The notes below the pieces were generated by a model, which made no database searches, was not told the origin of the DNA, and was given only the letters and a program-made list of their open reading frames with translations. 33,695 nucleotides of DNA from an uncultured Spirochaetia bacterium (GTDB taxonomy: Bacteria; Spirochaetota; Spirochaetia; CAKZLE01), in the NCBI GenBank assembly GCA_937125225.1, contig CAKZLE010000001.1, positions 1 through 33,695 of the forward strand, given 5' to 3'. Of the stretch, positions 1-7,980 are shown in pieces (within the stretch, counting starts at the first letter, position 1; each line of letters starts with the position of its first letter). The position numbers and the translations under genes were made by a program.

Positions 1-77
1 GCTCGACTCGGTGAGAACTACGATCAGTCAGGCTTATTCGATACCGACCCTAAATTATACGGTATGTCATGTCGAAT
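1..77. repeat. Terminal direct repeat, left copy (circularity overlap)
   Basis: These 77 bases are identical to the last 77 bases of the window (33619-33695). An open reading frame passes through the junction without a frame change, so the molecule is circular or circularly permuted. A 77-base overlap equals a k-mer size commonly used by short-read assemblers, so this is better read as an assembly overlap than as a physical terminal repeat of the virion DNA. Confidence 0.95.
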
Positions 78-1245
78 CTTACGAGGGGAGGATGGTGATT
101 CTTACGAGGATTTAATCTCAATAGTCGAGAACAACATCTCCACCTATTCGCTCGATATAGAGTCCGACATCTTCACGATAGAGGGAACAGATAAGCGAAG
201 ACAATTAGAAGTGGACTTCCCTACAGCGACCTTCTCAGGATTGACCGGAGAAGCTGAAGACTCAAACGATGAGATTATCCCTGATGGGTTTGGCGATGTG
301 ATTCAGGTAAAGGCTTTCCCATACCAAGTGAACTCGGGGTCAGTCGTTTTTAGATGGGCAACTATAGCGACATCTATCACTCAAGTCTATGTCATCAAGG
401 ATGATAAAATTACAGCAGTATCACATGGAACATTCCAAGAAGGTGAAGGCTATTTCTTTCTTGGAGATGCTAACGCATACATAGACGGAGATAACACGAA
501 AGGTCTAAGAGATGTCTATGTAACAGGCACGATGAGACCTGAGACAAACCCTGCCGATATTATCGCTAAACTCAACGATACCATCCTGGGGATTGCCTAC
601 GACTCCGACAACTACAACACAACAGAATGGGAGAGCGAATCTACTTCTCTTGATGATGTGTCTCTTTACATGGACGATACTAGCACGCTTCAAGAATGGA
701 TTGAACTCTTGCAGGGATGGTCAAACCGACCGTTTAGATATGAGCATCAGGATAAGAGGACGCTAAGGGTCTATGATCCTGATAGAACAACCTCTTTCTC
801 GCTAGAATCTATCATGCTAGACCTTACAGAACGAGACTCTTCAGGAGAGGATTTCTATACCTCGGTGGAAGTGAAGTACAACCACAACGAGAGATTGGAC
901 ACTTGGGAATCCTACACAGCAGAGACCTATAAAACGGACGCATACCGAGAACATAGGCAGTACAAGACTTTGACTATTGAGACAGGGCTCACCTCTCTAG
1001 CAGACGCTACCGACCGAGCCGACTTCATGCACTTAGATACCTATCAGACTCGACCACTCTTCACAGCGACCGTCAGGAATGAGTTCATCACTCCTCGCAT
1101 ATGGGATTTTGGCACGATAGATACTAAACGTTATCACGACACAGGTAGCAGAGATTTAAATGGGGTGGTCTCATGTGGTATAATATCCATACAGCCGATA
1201 CCATCAACCGATGAATATACGATAGTCTTCAGACAGGGGGAATAA
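1..1245 (+). CDS. Phage tail/baseplate-type protein, 3' part (begins at 33043)
   Basis: Reading from position 1 in frame 1 gives ARLGENYDQSGLFDTDPKLY and continues to a TAA at 1243-1245. An ATG at 64 exists but is internal: the frame is open upstream through the circular junction to 33043. The C-terminal ~400 residues are mixed alpha/beta and rich in D, E and T, without transmembrane segments. Repeated use of short aromatic/acidic strands fits a structural tail protein. The product is followed 1 base later by the long tail fibre, so the two are probably translationally coupled and assembled together at the tail tip. I do not recognise a named domain. Confidence 0.8.
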   Translation, partial: ARLGENYDQSGLFDTDPKLYGMSCRILRGEDGDSYEDLISIVENNISTYSLDIESDIFTIEGTDKRRQLEVDFPTATFSGLTGEAEDSNDEIIPDGFGDVIQVKAFPYQVNSGSVVFRWATIATSITQVYVIKDDKITAVSHGTFQEGEGYFFLGDANAYIDGDNTKGLRDVYVTGTMRPETNPADIIAKLNDTILGIAYDSDNYNTTEWESESTSLDDVSLYMDDTSTLQEWIELLQGWSNRPFRYEHQDKRTLRVYDPDRTTSFSLESIMLDLTERDSSGEDFYTSVEVKYNHNERLDTWESYTAETYKTDAYREHRQYKTLTIETGLTSLADATDRADFMHLDTYQTRPLFTATVRNEFITPRIWDFGTIDTKRYHDTGSRDLNGVVSCGIISIQPIPSTDEYTIVFRQGE

Positions 1246-1246
1246 T

Positions 1247-3862
1247 ATGGCAACCGAATACACAGCCGTTCAGTACGATGAGAATACCAAGGCAACGATA
1301 GACGATACCGAACTCTTAAACGTCTACAATCCATCATCAGAGGAGTTTAACGGCATCACCAAAGTCAACGCTCAATCCACTCTCGGCATCACAGCGAACA
1401 CAGACCATAGAGGTATCACATCAGGCAATCCTCATCAAGTCACTAAGACAGAAGTAGGACTCGGCAATGTGGATAATACCTCTGATGTAGACAAGCCTAT
1501 CTCAGACGCTACTCAATCAGCTTTAGATCTTAAGGTGAACAAAACCGACATCGTAAACGACCTTGTATCTACCGATACCGATAAACCTCTTTCAGCTAAT
1601 CAAGGTAAAGTCCTCAAGGACGCTCAAGGCCTCATTGATGGCAGAGTCACAGTAAACGAAACTGACATACTCGCTAACAACTCCCTCACCAAACAGAACC
1701 GTTCCACCATCGACAAACACGACTCCACCCTCAAATCAATGGTCAAATCAGGCTCAACTATCACCGACTCCGACATAGGCTCAGTTCAACTCGACCCACA
1801 AGTGATGTCTACTTTTGCTAAAGGGTGGCAGATTGATGGGTTGACTGTGACGAACGAGGTTGATGATGGGATATTTCCCGATGGGTTCATTGCCCCTTGG
1901 TCTTCCACTAATGTAGGCACACCAACCACATTAGACGGAGTAGTATCATTTACACCAACATCACAATCAGGCAGAATTATGAGAACCGTATCATTGATTA
2001 GTGGTCATGTGTATGCATTTTTTAGCAGAGTGAAAGCCTCTAACGCTAATGTTGATTTACTTCTTTTTGATGGCTCTGCTCAGACAGTTGTAGACCATAC
2101 AGGAAGTGGAAACTATGAATATTTGGTAGGACTTTTAACTTCTACACTGACTACAGACTCAGCACAAATCCAACTTAGAGACTTGTCAACATCAGGGTGG
2201 TCGCAGATAGATGCTACCGAGTTTATGCTAATAGACCTCACCAACTCCTTCTCCTCAATCCCCACAGCATCAGACTGTGCTAAATACTTCCCTGATTATT
2301 TCTACCCTACAGCATCAGTCGGTGGTGATGTGTGTGTGGAGACGTTAGGGGCGAATTTGTTTGATGGGGAACTTGAACTCGGAACATACAACTCAGTTGA
2401 TGGGACTCAAGTGGATTCAACAACTGCTATCAGAAACAAGAATCAACTCATCCCTGTAACATCAGGTGAAAACTATATCATCAGTGCGACAGGAATCAGT
2501 GATGTGAGGGTTTATTATTTTGATGCAGAGAAAAATTATGTCTCAATCGCCATAGTAGGAATCAATAATTTTACTGTACCTGATGGAGTAACCTATCTTA
2601 ATTTCAGGATTAATTCTATCATTGACACATCGCTACAGGTCATGCTCAACCTCGGCTCTACAGCACTCCCATATGTAGACTTCGTCAAGAACCTCCTCTT
2701 CTTCACAGCAGATGAACTCAAGAGCGTACCCTCTATCGCAGACAGGGTATATCCTGAAGGTGGGAAGGTGTGGAGAGAGGGGAATGTGAGTGAGATACAA
2801 TTAGTCGCTGATGATTTAGTATCGTACATAGATACATATACAAACGTATCATTACTAAGAATAAATAAAACAAGCTTGCCTGATTGGATTATGATTGGAT
2901 TGACTACAAGTGACGATACCCATAAAGCAGAAGGATATGGAAGCCTTACAACAACAGGTGGTGGATTTGATAATATAAACAATGTAAACACTACTACTGC
3001 AAAAATTGGTGGAACTGTTCTTGATATTGTATTAGCTAAAGGTGCATTTGCTGATATTGCAGATGCAAAAGCGAATTTCAACATACCATTAATTCGCTAC
3101 CAACTCGCCACTCCCACAACAACCCAAATCCCCTCATCAGGGGCAGTGGTGAGTCAGCCGAACGGACTAGCGTCAGTGCTACCATATGTCGAGGACTATG
3201 ACTACTACGGTACAGGAATATCCATCTCGGATATCAAGGAAGTTATTGAGGTGTGGAAATGGGTTGATGGTGAGGAGTATCTCACAGAAGTTGACCTTGC
3301 CGATGTGACGGTAACAGAGGATGTCGGGTTTGTGGTGTCAGGACTTACAGCAGATGATTTTATTGAGTACGTGTATCGAGTGGGGGATGATGCTCCGAAG
3401 CCGATGATTACGGTGGAGTCGTATAATGATGTGGTCAATGAGAAGATAGGAGTCTTCGCTTATCTTCCATCGGCAGTTACTCTATCGGTTCTTGTAGCGA
3501 ATACTTATTATACAGTTCCAGGACCTTTCACAAATGCTCCTATAGAGAGTTTTGTTCTTGATGTTGATAAACTAGAGTACACAGGAATAAGACCTGTATG
3601 GATGGAGATTGTAGGACATGCCGAGGTTTCATCGAGTGTGGTATCAACTGAGATTAGCCTAGGGATCAAATATAACGGAACATTAGTAACAGGTGGTCAA
3701 GCTAGCAACTTTGCGAAAACTGCTAATGAGTCGGTGAATATCGGTGGTAACTTTGTGCTAGAGTTGAATGAAGGTGATACTATTCAGTTAGTAGCTACTG
3801 CTGATAAGATCGCAACTCTGACGTTCGACTTTTATACGACCTCTATCAAGAAGTTCTTCTAG
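1247..3862 (+). CDS. Long tail fibre / receptor-binding protein
   Basis: An 871-residue protein with RBS AGGGGGA at about 1235-1241. The N-terminal ~170 residues contain the phage fibre repeat type GNPHQVTKTEVGLGNVDNTS and LSANQGKVLKDAQGLIDGR, seen in many tail fibres, followed by a coiled-coil-like stretch. The middle has two beta-rich modules (each begins near an F/YFPDYFYP or ANLFDG-type motif) that look like exchangeable carbohydrate-binding or stalk modules. The last ~140 residues (from about 728) resemble a TNF/C1q-like jelly-roll head. Codon style changes along the gene: 2810-3090 is AT-rich, while the segments around it are not, which suggests module exchange. Likely function is host recognition at the tail tip. 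Confidence 0.88.
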   Translation: MATEYTAVQYDENTKATIDDTELLNVYNPSSEEFNGITKVNAQSTLGITANTDHRGITSGNPHQVTKTEVGLGNVDNTSDVDKPISDATQSALDLKVNKTDIVNDLVSTDTDKPLSANQGKVLKDAQGLIDGRVTVNETDILANNSLTKQNRSTIDKHDSTLKSMVKSGSTITDSDIGSVQLDPQVMSTFAKGWQIDGLTVTNEVDDGIFPDGFIAPWSSTNVGTPTTLDGVVSFTPTSQSGRIMRTVSLISGHVYAFFSRVKASNANVDLLLFDGSAQTVVDHTGSGNYEYLVGLLTSTLTTDSAQIQLRDLSTSGWSQIDATEFMLIDLTNSFSSIPTASDCAKYFPDYFYPTASVGGDVCVETLGANLFDGELELGTYNSVDGTQVDSTTAIRNKNQLIPVTSGENYIISATGISDVRVYYFDAEKNYVSIAIVGINNFTVPDGVTYLNFRINSIIDTSLQVMLNLGSTALPYVDFVKNLLFFTADELKSVPSIADRVYPEGGKVWREGNVSEIQLVADDLVSYIDTYTNVSLLRINKTSLPDWIMIGLTTSDDTHKAEGYGSLTTTGGGFDNINNVNTTTAKIGGTVLDIVLAKGAFADIADAKANFNIPLIRYQLATPTTTQIPSSGAVVSQPNGLASVLPYVEDYDYYGTGISISDIKEVIEVWKWVDGEEYLTEVDLADVTVTEDVGFVVSGLTADDFIEYVYRVGDDAPKPMITVESYNDVVNEKIGVFAYLPSAVTLSVLVANTYYTVPGPFTNAPIESFVLDVDKLEYTGIRPVWMEIVGHAEVSSSVVSTEISLGIKYNGTLVTGGQASNFAKTANESVNIGGNFVLELNEGDTIQLVATADKIATLTFDFYTTSIKKFF

Positions 3863-3873
3863 GGGTAAAAAAC

Positions 3874-3893
3874 TTGTTGATATGTGGTATACT
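3874..3893 (+). promoter_or_regulatory. Possible extended -10 promoter before lysis genes
   Basis: TGGTATACT ends at 3893, an extended -10 box. No good -35 lies at 17 bases; a TTGTTG is too close (8 bases). Predicted start of transcription falls at about 3900, which is also the first ATG of the next gene, so the message would be leaderless unless translation uses the internal site at 4121. Weak support. Confidence 0.3.
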
Positions 3894-3899
3894 TAGATA

Positions 3900-4444
3900 T
3901 GGATACACAGGAAAGACTAGAAGACCATGAAATCAGGATTCTCGACCTTGAGCGAACACCGATTGATCTATTGAAGCTGTTACGAGGTGAGAGGGTTAAG
4001 GTTAAATTCCCTAGGCGATACGTTGCTATGTGGGTTACATCGGTAACGGTGGGGATCTTTCGAGAGACAGCATTTACCCTCCTTGAGAGGATAAAAATAT
4101 TATTTGAAGGAGAGATAGATATGGGTTTTGATTTGCTCTTAGCTTCTATAAGACCAAAGTTCATGATAATTCTATTATTCCTATGGGTTGTTGGAATCAT
4201 TCTTAAAAAACTGGTACCAAAGTTAAACAACAAGTACATACCTCACGTGCTGCTCGGGCTATCCTTTGTAAGCTGCTCAGTGCTTGGGTTCGGTAGTAGT
4301 GAGTACTTAGCCATAGGTGGTAGTCCATTATGGATAGACACATTCGTTTATTGTGGTCTATTCCATGGTGTCACATTAGCATTCTTTGCATTCGGTGGAT
4401 GGGATTTTATCCATGGTGTAACAAAGAAAGGAGGAACAAAATGA
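3900..4444 (+). CDS. Holin-like membrane protein with a possible dual start
   Basis: From ATG 3900 the product is 181 residues; from an internal ATG at 4121 it is 107 residues. The internal start has a strong site (GAAGGAGA, about 4106-4113, 7-base spacing), while the first ATG has none. The 107-residue form starts MGFDLLLASIRPKFMIILLF and has three hydrophobic segments (about residues 13-28, 42-58, 72-96), a KYIPHVLLGL turn, and a charged tail KKGGTK, as in small phage holins. The extra N-terminal 74 residues are charged and amphipathic (MDTQERLEDHEIRILDLE). A long/short pair could form a holin/antiholin set, as in lambda S. Holin assignment is by topology and position after the tail genes; the family is not certain. 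Confidence 0.6.
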
Positions 4445-5082
4445 CCTTTAAGAAAAACTTGGTTGTGATGGTTATTGTTACTATAGTGCTTTGTATCATT
4501 GCAATCGTCAGAGAGATGCCTCAAGACCAGTTTGTAGCCGGTATGACTATGTGGTTTGCAGGGGCAGTAATCGCTCTATCACTAGAGGATCTGTTCAGAA
4601 AGATATGGACAGATAAGGAAAAATTAAATTGGCAGTATTGTGTAGGAACAGGAATAGTTCTTCTATCAGTGCTTGCTTTTCTGTGGGCATCGGAGTCTGC
4701 TGAGTTGATGGTCAACATCTACCGGCTCATGATTGCTGTGTTTTTTGGGTTCTTGGGGTGTGTTTGGTTTTATGGTCCCTACAAAAAATCAATCAGTTCA
4801 AAAGAAGATAGATACACAGAGAAATGGGAAAAGGCACTTAACAGAATCGAGAAAGCCAAAAAGATTGAGAAGAAAAGTGCGATTCTCTCTACGGTTTGCA
4901 GATATCGTACTACCGGTGATAGCCTTGATAGCCCTGTGGATTTTGGTAAACCTATAGCCGAGTTCAACGGTCAATGTTTAACCGTTGCAGAGGTTAGCAT
5001 GTTCAAGGATGATCCTGAAGCCACATGCGTGAAAGAGACAGCAGTCCGATATGTGGATAGCCTACTCAAGGAGGTACAGTAG
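4441..5082 (+). CDS. Four-helix membrane protein of the lysis region, unknown
   Basis: ATG at 4441 overlaps the stop of the holin-like gene (ATGA) and has a strong AAAGGAGG site at about 4427-4434. The product has 213 residues. Hydrophobic segments lie at about 6-22, 34-48, 65-83 and 92-108, followed by a charged, lysine-rich helix (about 110-145) and a soluble C-terminal domain with three cysteines. An upstream in-frame ATG at 4330 would extend it through the holin gene and is unlikely. I do not recognise the family. Coupling to the holin-like gene and the spanin-like pair suggests a membrane role at lysis or in superinfection exclusion; no muralytic motif is visible. Confidence 0.6.
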   Translation: MTFKKNLVVMVIVTIVLCIIAIVREMPQDQFVAGMTMWFAGAVIALSLEDLFRKIWTDKEKLNWQYCVGTGIVLLSVLAFLWASESAELMVNIYRLMIAVFFGFLGCVWFYGPYKKSISSKEDRYTEKWEKALNRIEKAKKIEKKSAILSTVCRYRTTGDSLDSPVDFGKPIAEFNGQCLTVAEVSMFKDDPEATCVKETAVRYVDSLLKEVQ

Positions 5083-5693
5083 TGTGTTTAAGAAAATCAA
5101 AAATGTTTTTGGTATTATTGGTTTTGGTACTAGCATCGGTGCCACTATATTCATGGTCTCCCAGGCTCGTAGGAGAAGACAGCAGGGACGCTCTGATTCA
5201 CAATCAGGAAATGACGATCGAACGTCAGGTCTCTCAAATCTCGGAACTTCAGGCAGCACTCAAGCTGAAGGAGAACGAGATCGCATCGCTACAGGAATCC
5301 TTGACGATAGCCTTGGAAGACTTAGCAGCAGCAGGGAGCGACTCGGAGTTGCTGCTGAAACAAGTGAGCGACTTAGAGACACTCTTAGCGACAGCGAAGA
5401 CCGACTCGAAGACATTAGAGACATCGCTGAACGAATCAGTAATAGAACTAATCGGTACAGAGGTCCTAGTGGAGACAGCGACGGAGATAGTGGAGACGGA
5501 GCCGAGTAAATTCGGTGGATCCTTCGCACTCGGTGGCATCTACGCTCCTGATGGAACGATAGACGCTGAGATAGTTGCAGGTCTGACTTATGGCATGTTC
5601 GGTATTGATCTAGGTATCGTTGCAGATGTAGACGCTGATATGTATCTACCATCGCAATGGTCGTATAAAGCAGGTATTCGGGTTAATTTCTAA
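5082..5693 (+). CDS. Exported coiled-coil protein with barrel-like C-terminus
   Basis: GTG at 5082 overlaps the preceding TAG; the AAGGAGG at 5068-5074 lies 7 bases upstream. An alternative ATG at 5103 lacks a site. The 203-residue product has a signal peptide (MFLVLLVLVLASVPLYSWSP region), a heptad-rich helix at about residues 45-120 (leucine-spaced, e.g. ISELQAALKLKENEIASLQE), and a glycine-rich C-terminal part ending GIRVNF, like the last strand of an outer-membrane barrel. No lipobox cysteine follows the signal peptide. It may reach from periplasm to outer membrane and act in envelope disruption, paired with the overlapping 5084 frame. This is inference from topology. Confidence 0.65.
   Translation: MCLRKSKMFLVLLVLVLASVPLYSWSPRLVGEDSRDALIHNQEMTIERQVSQISELQAALKLKENEIASLQESLTIALEDLAAAGSDSELLLKQVSDLETLLATAKTDSKTLETSLNESVIELIGTEVLVETATEIVETEPSKFGGSFALGGIYAPDGTIDAEIVAGLTYGMFGIDLGIVADVDADMYLPSQWSYKAGIRVNF
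5084..5509 (+). CDS. Putative membrane-anchored coiled-coil protein (inner-membrane spanin-like)
   Basis: GTG at 5084 with AAGGAGG at 5068-5074 (9-base spacing). The 141-residue product starts VFKKIKNVFGIIGFGTSIGA, with one N-terminal membrane helix, then RRRRQQ, then a long polar helix rich in R, E, S and D (SLGRLSSSRERLGVAAETSE) and an acidic end. This is the topology of an i-spanin (Rz-like): N-terminal anchor plus periplasmic coiled coil. It lies almost wholly inside another frame (5082-5693) that uses the same ribosome site. The region is open in several frames, including the minus strand, so length alone is not proof. The spanin reading is inferred. Confidence 0.45.
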   Translation: MFKKIKNVFGIIGFGTSIGATIFMVSQARRRRQQGRSDSQSGNDDRTSGLSNLGTSGSTQAEGERDRIATGILDDSLGRLSSSRERLGVAAETSERLRDTLSDSEDRLEDIRDIAERISNRTNRYRGPSGDSDGDSGDGAE

Positions 5694-5714
5694 CTCGTGT
5701 ATTCCATAACCCTA

Positions 5715-5739
5715 GGGGGCTCGAAAGAGCCCTCTTTTT
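5715..5739 (+). terminator. Rho-independent terminator after lysis region
   Basis: Stem GGGGGCTC (5715-5722) and GAGCCCTC (5727-5734) with a GAAA loop, eight pairs with one G-T, then five T. It closes the plus-strand late transcript and sits exactly where the minus-strand cluster ends. Confidence 0.9.
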
Positions 5740-6037
5740 ATTGCTCCTTTGGTAGTGGTGGGAGTTGTAGCCAGTGGGTGAACATGTCTATGCCTATAGA
5801 GTGTAATCCGTCATCTACTTGTATTTGATCTCTTTCAAGCATTGTGCATATAGAAAATCTGTCTATAGAATATCTAGATTTGCATATAATTCTTTCACCA
5901 ACCTCAGGCAATCTCTCTTCAACAGGTATCCATGTGAGGAGGGATTCGAGATATTTGGTATAGTCTTCATATGACAAACCAGTCAATCCTCTAGCCTTCT
6001 TTCCTGTTTTCTTTTCGTAGTCTTCACTTAGGTTCAT
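5738..6037 (-). CDS. DUF551-domain phage protein
   Basis: A 99-residue product from ATG at 6037, chosen because AAAGGAGA lies just upstream and the ATG overlaps the stop of the upstream gene (ATGA). Residues ~36-99 carry the DUF551 pattern: WIPVEERLPEVGERIICKSR near the start and THWLQLPPLPKE at the end. These small proteins are common in phage accessory regions and have no known biochemical role. Last gene of the minus-strand cluster; its stop overlaps the T-run of the opposing terminator. Confidence 0.8.
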   Translation of the reverse strand: MNLSEDYEKKTGKKARGLTGLSYEDYTKYLESLLTWIPVEERLPEVGERIICKSRYSIDRFSICTMLERDQIQVDDGLHSIGIDMFTHWLQLPPLPKEQ

Positions 6038-6417
6038 ACCGTCTCCTTTGGTAGTTTGTCGAGGAGGGCAACCGACTGTCTTGTGCAATCTTCCCATTCC
6101 TTAGATGTTGGCGAGTCACCACCTTTGCTTACACCATGACTCAAATATGTGTACCACTCCAACGCATCGATCAACTCAGCTTTGTCGGCTTCTAACTGCT
6201 CAATCTCTTTCTCAGGATTTTCCATCCCTGCACAGGCATTGACACAGGTTACGATTCGTTGTGCTATAGCATCCTGTCGTTCAGTAGCTTCTTGTTCGTC
6301 TTTGCTAGTCACGACTAGTCTTCCCCATCCTCGTATAGCTGAGATATAGTTGTTATCTGCATCAGAGATATGTCCTGTTGGAGAATAGTATTCGATAGGT
6401 TCTTTCATGTCTTTCAT
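6034..6417 (-). CDS. Small phage protein with RIVxCVNACAGM motif
   Basis: 127 residues. The central part AIAQRIVTCVNACAGMENPE is a motif shared by many short phage proteins of unknown role that often travel with DUF551 genes. It is followed by a helical segment (EKEIEQLEADKAELIDALEW). ATG at 6417 overlaps the stop of the upstream YopX-like gene, with AAGGAAGGTGAG as ribosome site. An in-frame ATG three codons later is possible. Probably cytoplasmic; no enzymatic residues recognised. Confidence 0.75.
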   Translation of the reverse strand: MKDMKEPIEYYSPTGHISDADNNYISAIRGWGRLVVTSKDEQEATERQDAIAQRIVTCVNACAGMENPEKEIEQLEADKAELIDALEWYTYLSHGVSKGGDSPTSKEWEDCTRQSVALLDKLPKETV

Positions 6418-6890
6418 AACTCACCTTCCTTTAGCAACTCAGGATTCTCGTGAATGTTGCTGATGATTTCAAGTTCATCATCTTGCATTAACGTATACCC
6501 TAGTTCGTAAACATCTTCATCAGTCTCTTTCTCTGTGCAATCTATCCAATATGCACCATTGCAAGAATATACCTGCCCTTTATGTATAGCGTCACCACCA
6601 AAGCAATTAAACCATGCAAACTCAACTATATCACCCTCAAATATCTTCTTACCGTTCTTGTCGGTGAGTCCTGTGAATTGACCTACTGTATCAGGAATAA
6701 CTTTATAGAATGAAATATCTCTTGGCATATTCCAATCAGCAAAAGCATCAATGATAATAAGATGCTCTATTTCATCAGATTCTAGCTCATCACCAATAGG
6801 ACATAACATCCTTTTTTCGTGTTTATGATACCCACCATATACAAACTTTTTTGTAACCTCATTAATTCCTCTAAACAATATTTCTCTCAT
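6414..6890 (-). CDS. YopX family protein
   Basis: 158 residues beginning MREILFRGINEVTKKFVYGG and containing DTVGQFTGLTDKNGKKIFEG and the C-terminal ISNIHENPELL, which together define the YopX family of phage/prophage proteins. The function of the family is not established. Ribosome site AAGGAAGG lies just upstream of the ATG. It sits in the minus-strand accessory operon between an unknown 191-residue protein and the RIVxCVNACAGM protein. Confidence 0.9.
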   Translation of the reverse strand: MREILFRGINEVTKKFVYGGYHKHEKRMLCPIGDELESDEIEHLIIIDAFADWNMPRDISFYKVIPDTVGQFTGLTDKNGKKIFEGDIVEFAWFNCFGGDAIHKGQVYSCNGAYWIDCTEKETDEDVYELGYTLMQDDELEIISNIHENPELLKEGEL

Positions 6891-6953
6891 TCGTCACCTT
6901 CCTTTAGTTTTCTGCCACAGATGGTTGTTTCCATTTTGGAAATACCCACTTAC

Positions 6954-7529
6954 TCACACATCACTGGACTCCTTTACCGATTCGTTCCACTTATTTACAA
7001 GTTCTCTAGCCTTCTTTTTGTTGAATGGCTTATCGTCACTCCAACAGATATTTAGAGTACAACCTTCAATCCATCCCCATTCACTACCACTACAAGTTGT
7101 ATGTCTGTTTGTTTTCACCTCTAATAACCTAGTTTTACTTACTGGGACAATCTCTTGATTACTATTATCCTTTCCGATACATTGTGGTTTATTGCACATC
7201 TCCACAACCTCTCTCAACAAACCCTGTTTTTCGAGTTCTAGGGTGAGGGGGTTGAGGGCTACACAAGATGTAGGAGAACATTGGCTGTCATATTTATACG
7301 CTACATAATCATCATAATTACGTTCAAAACACCATTCACCCTCCACAGGCGTCAAGAACGGTGCTAGGTCAGTAACAGGAATACTAACTTCTTCATCTTC
7401 GTTAAGTATCCAACTTTTTACATAAGCATGACATACGTCAGATACCTTGCCATACTTATACAACAAGTCTCTTAGAAAACTCTTCACTACAACATTACTC
7501 GTTGATAAAACATTAACATCTATTCTCAT
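6954..7529 (-). CDS. Unknown cysteine-containing phage protein
   Basis: 191 residues from ATG at 7529 (GGAGG at about 7537-7541 supports this start rather than the in-frame one at 7544). The protein is soluble, with seven cysteines spread over the sequence, a SWILNEDEEVSIPVTDLAPF segment and a C-terminal helix (FNKKKARELVNKWNESVKES) that often ends short phage proteins handled like Lar/DUF551 types. No family recognised with confidence. It overlaps the upstream small gene by 17 bases and is followed by a 63-base gap before YopX. Confidence 0.65.
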   Translation of the reverse strand: MRIDVNVLSTSNVVVKSFLRDLLYKYGKVSDVCHAYVKSWILNEDEEVSIPVTDLAPFLTPVEGEWCFERNYDDYVAYKYDSQCSPTSCVALNPLTLELEKQGLLREVVEMCNKPQCIGKDNSNQEIVPVSKTRLLEVKTNRHTTCSGSEWGWIEGCTLNICWSDDKPFNKKKARELVNKWNESVKESSDV

Positions 7530-7692
7530 CAATAACCTCCACATCTCTACTCGCTACCATCAACTCTTTTTCTCCGACTAACAGGATCGTTTGATACTCT
7601 GACTGCGACACGACAGGGAAGATGCAACCTAGCTTAGTCATTTCTTTATACCAGGCATTGGCAAAACTGCACTTTACAATCTTAGCTTTCAC
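7513..7692 (-). CDS. Small hypothetical protein
   Basis: 59 residues from GTG at 7692, preceded by AGGAG at 7-base spacing, and overlapping the stop of the upstream gene (GTGA). A longer reading from 7719 has no ribosome site. The product is basic at the N-terminus (VVKAKIVKCSFANAWYKEMT) and has a strand-rich C-terminal half. It resembles small beta-barrel (SH3-like) phage proteins, which is only a suggestion. Confidence 0.6.
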   Translation of the reverse strand: MKAKIVKCSFANAWYKEMTKLGCIFPVVSQSEYQTILLVGEKELMVASRDVEVIDENRC

Positions 7693-7880
7693 AACTGAAC
7701 TCCTGCTGCGATCATCCACCCTGCTACGATAATACTAATCATCATCACAGCTACAGCGACCGACTCGATCTTCTCCGACCTCACATCATGCTCATGGTCT
7801 CTCAAATAACTCATCATCTTGTTTACGATGATGAACGCAACAAAGGCGACCACTACCAGGACTCTCAATAAACTTGTCAT
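7689..7880 (-). CDS. Small two-helix membrane protein
   Basis: 63 residues. Two hydrophobic helices (about residues 4-20 and 41-58) flank a charged loop YLRDHEHDVRSEKIE. AAGGAGGAG lies directly upstream of the ATG. It is the first gene of the minus-strand operon and lies ~25 bases from a well-formed minus-strand promoter. Possible role in membrane modification or exclusion; nothing specific is visible. Confidence 0.65.
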   Translation of the reverse strand: MTSLLRVLVVVAFVAFIIVNKMMSYLRDHEHDVRSEKIESVAVAVMMISIIVAGWMIAAGVQL

Positions 7881-7904
7881 AAACTCCTCCTTGAATCTAG
7901 TATC

Positions 7905-7933
7905 AGTATAGACCCACTATAATAGATAGTCAA
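7905..7933 (-). promoter_or_regulatory. Minus-strand promoter of the accessory cluster
   Basis: On the minus strand TTGACT (complement of 7928-7933) and TATACT (complement of 7905-7910) are 17 bases apart. Transcription would start close to 7898 and run into the six minus-strand genes. Confidence 0.75.
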
Positions 7934-7951
7934 GATTAAAATAATATTTTA

Positions 7952-7980
7952 TTGACAATTATATAATATGCATATACAAT
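7952..7980 (+). promoter_or_regulatory. Early plus-strand promoter with palindromic spacer
   Basis: TTGACA (7952-7957) and TACAAT (7975-7980) with 17-base spacing. Two palindromes lie in the spacer: ATTATATAAT (7958-7967) and ATATGCATAT (7966-7975). They could be operator half-sites, perhaps for the small protein encoded next (8008). Drives the recombination operon. Confidence 0.85.

Noticed and set aside
1-77. Physical terminal repeats of the virion DNA
   Set aside because: The repeat lies inside a coding frame that continues across it, and its length equals a common assembler k-mer.
1156-1184. Promoter (TGGTATAAT at 1176-1184) inside the tail gene
   Set aside because: Good extended -10 but no -35, and within a coding region between co-transcribed late genes.
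2593-3084. 163-codon minus-strand ORF in the tail fibre
   Set aside because: Antisense shadow of a clear structural gene; no start signals.
5249-5652. Minus-strand ORFs opposite the spanin-like genes
   Set aside because: Low-complexity serine/leucine-rich products, no ribosome sites, opposite to well-supported plus-strand genes.
6904-6957. 17-codon minus-strand ORF from GTG at 6957
   Set aside because: Too short and without independent support, although its start overlaps the upstream stop.
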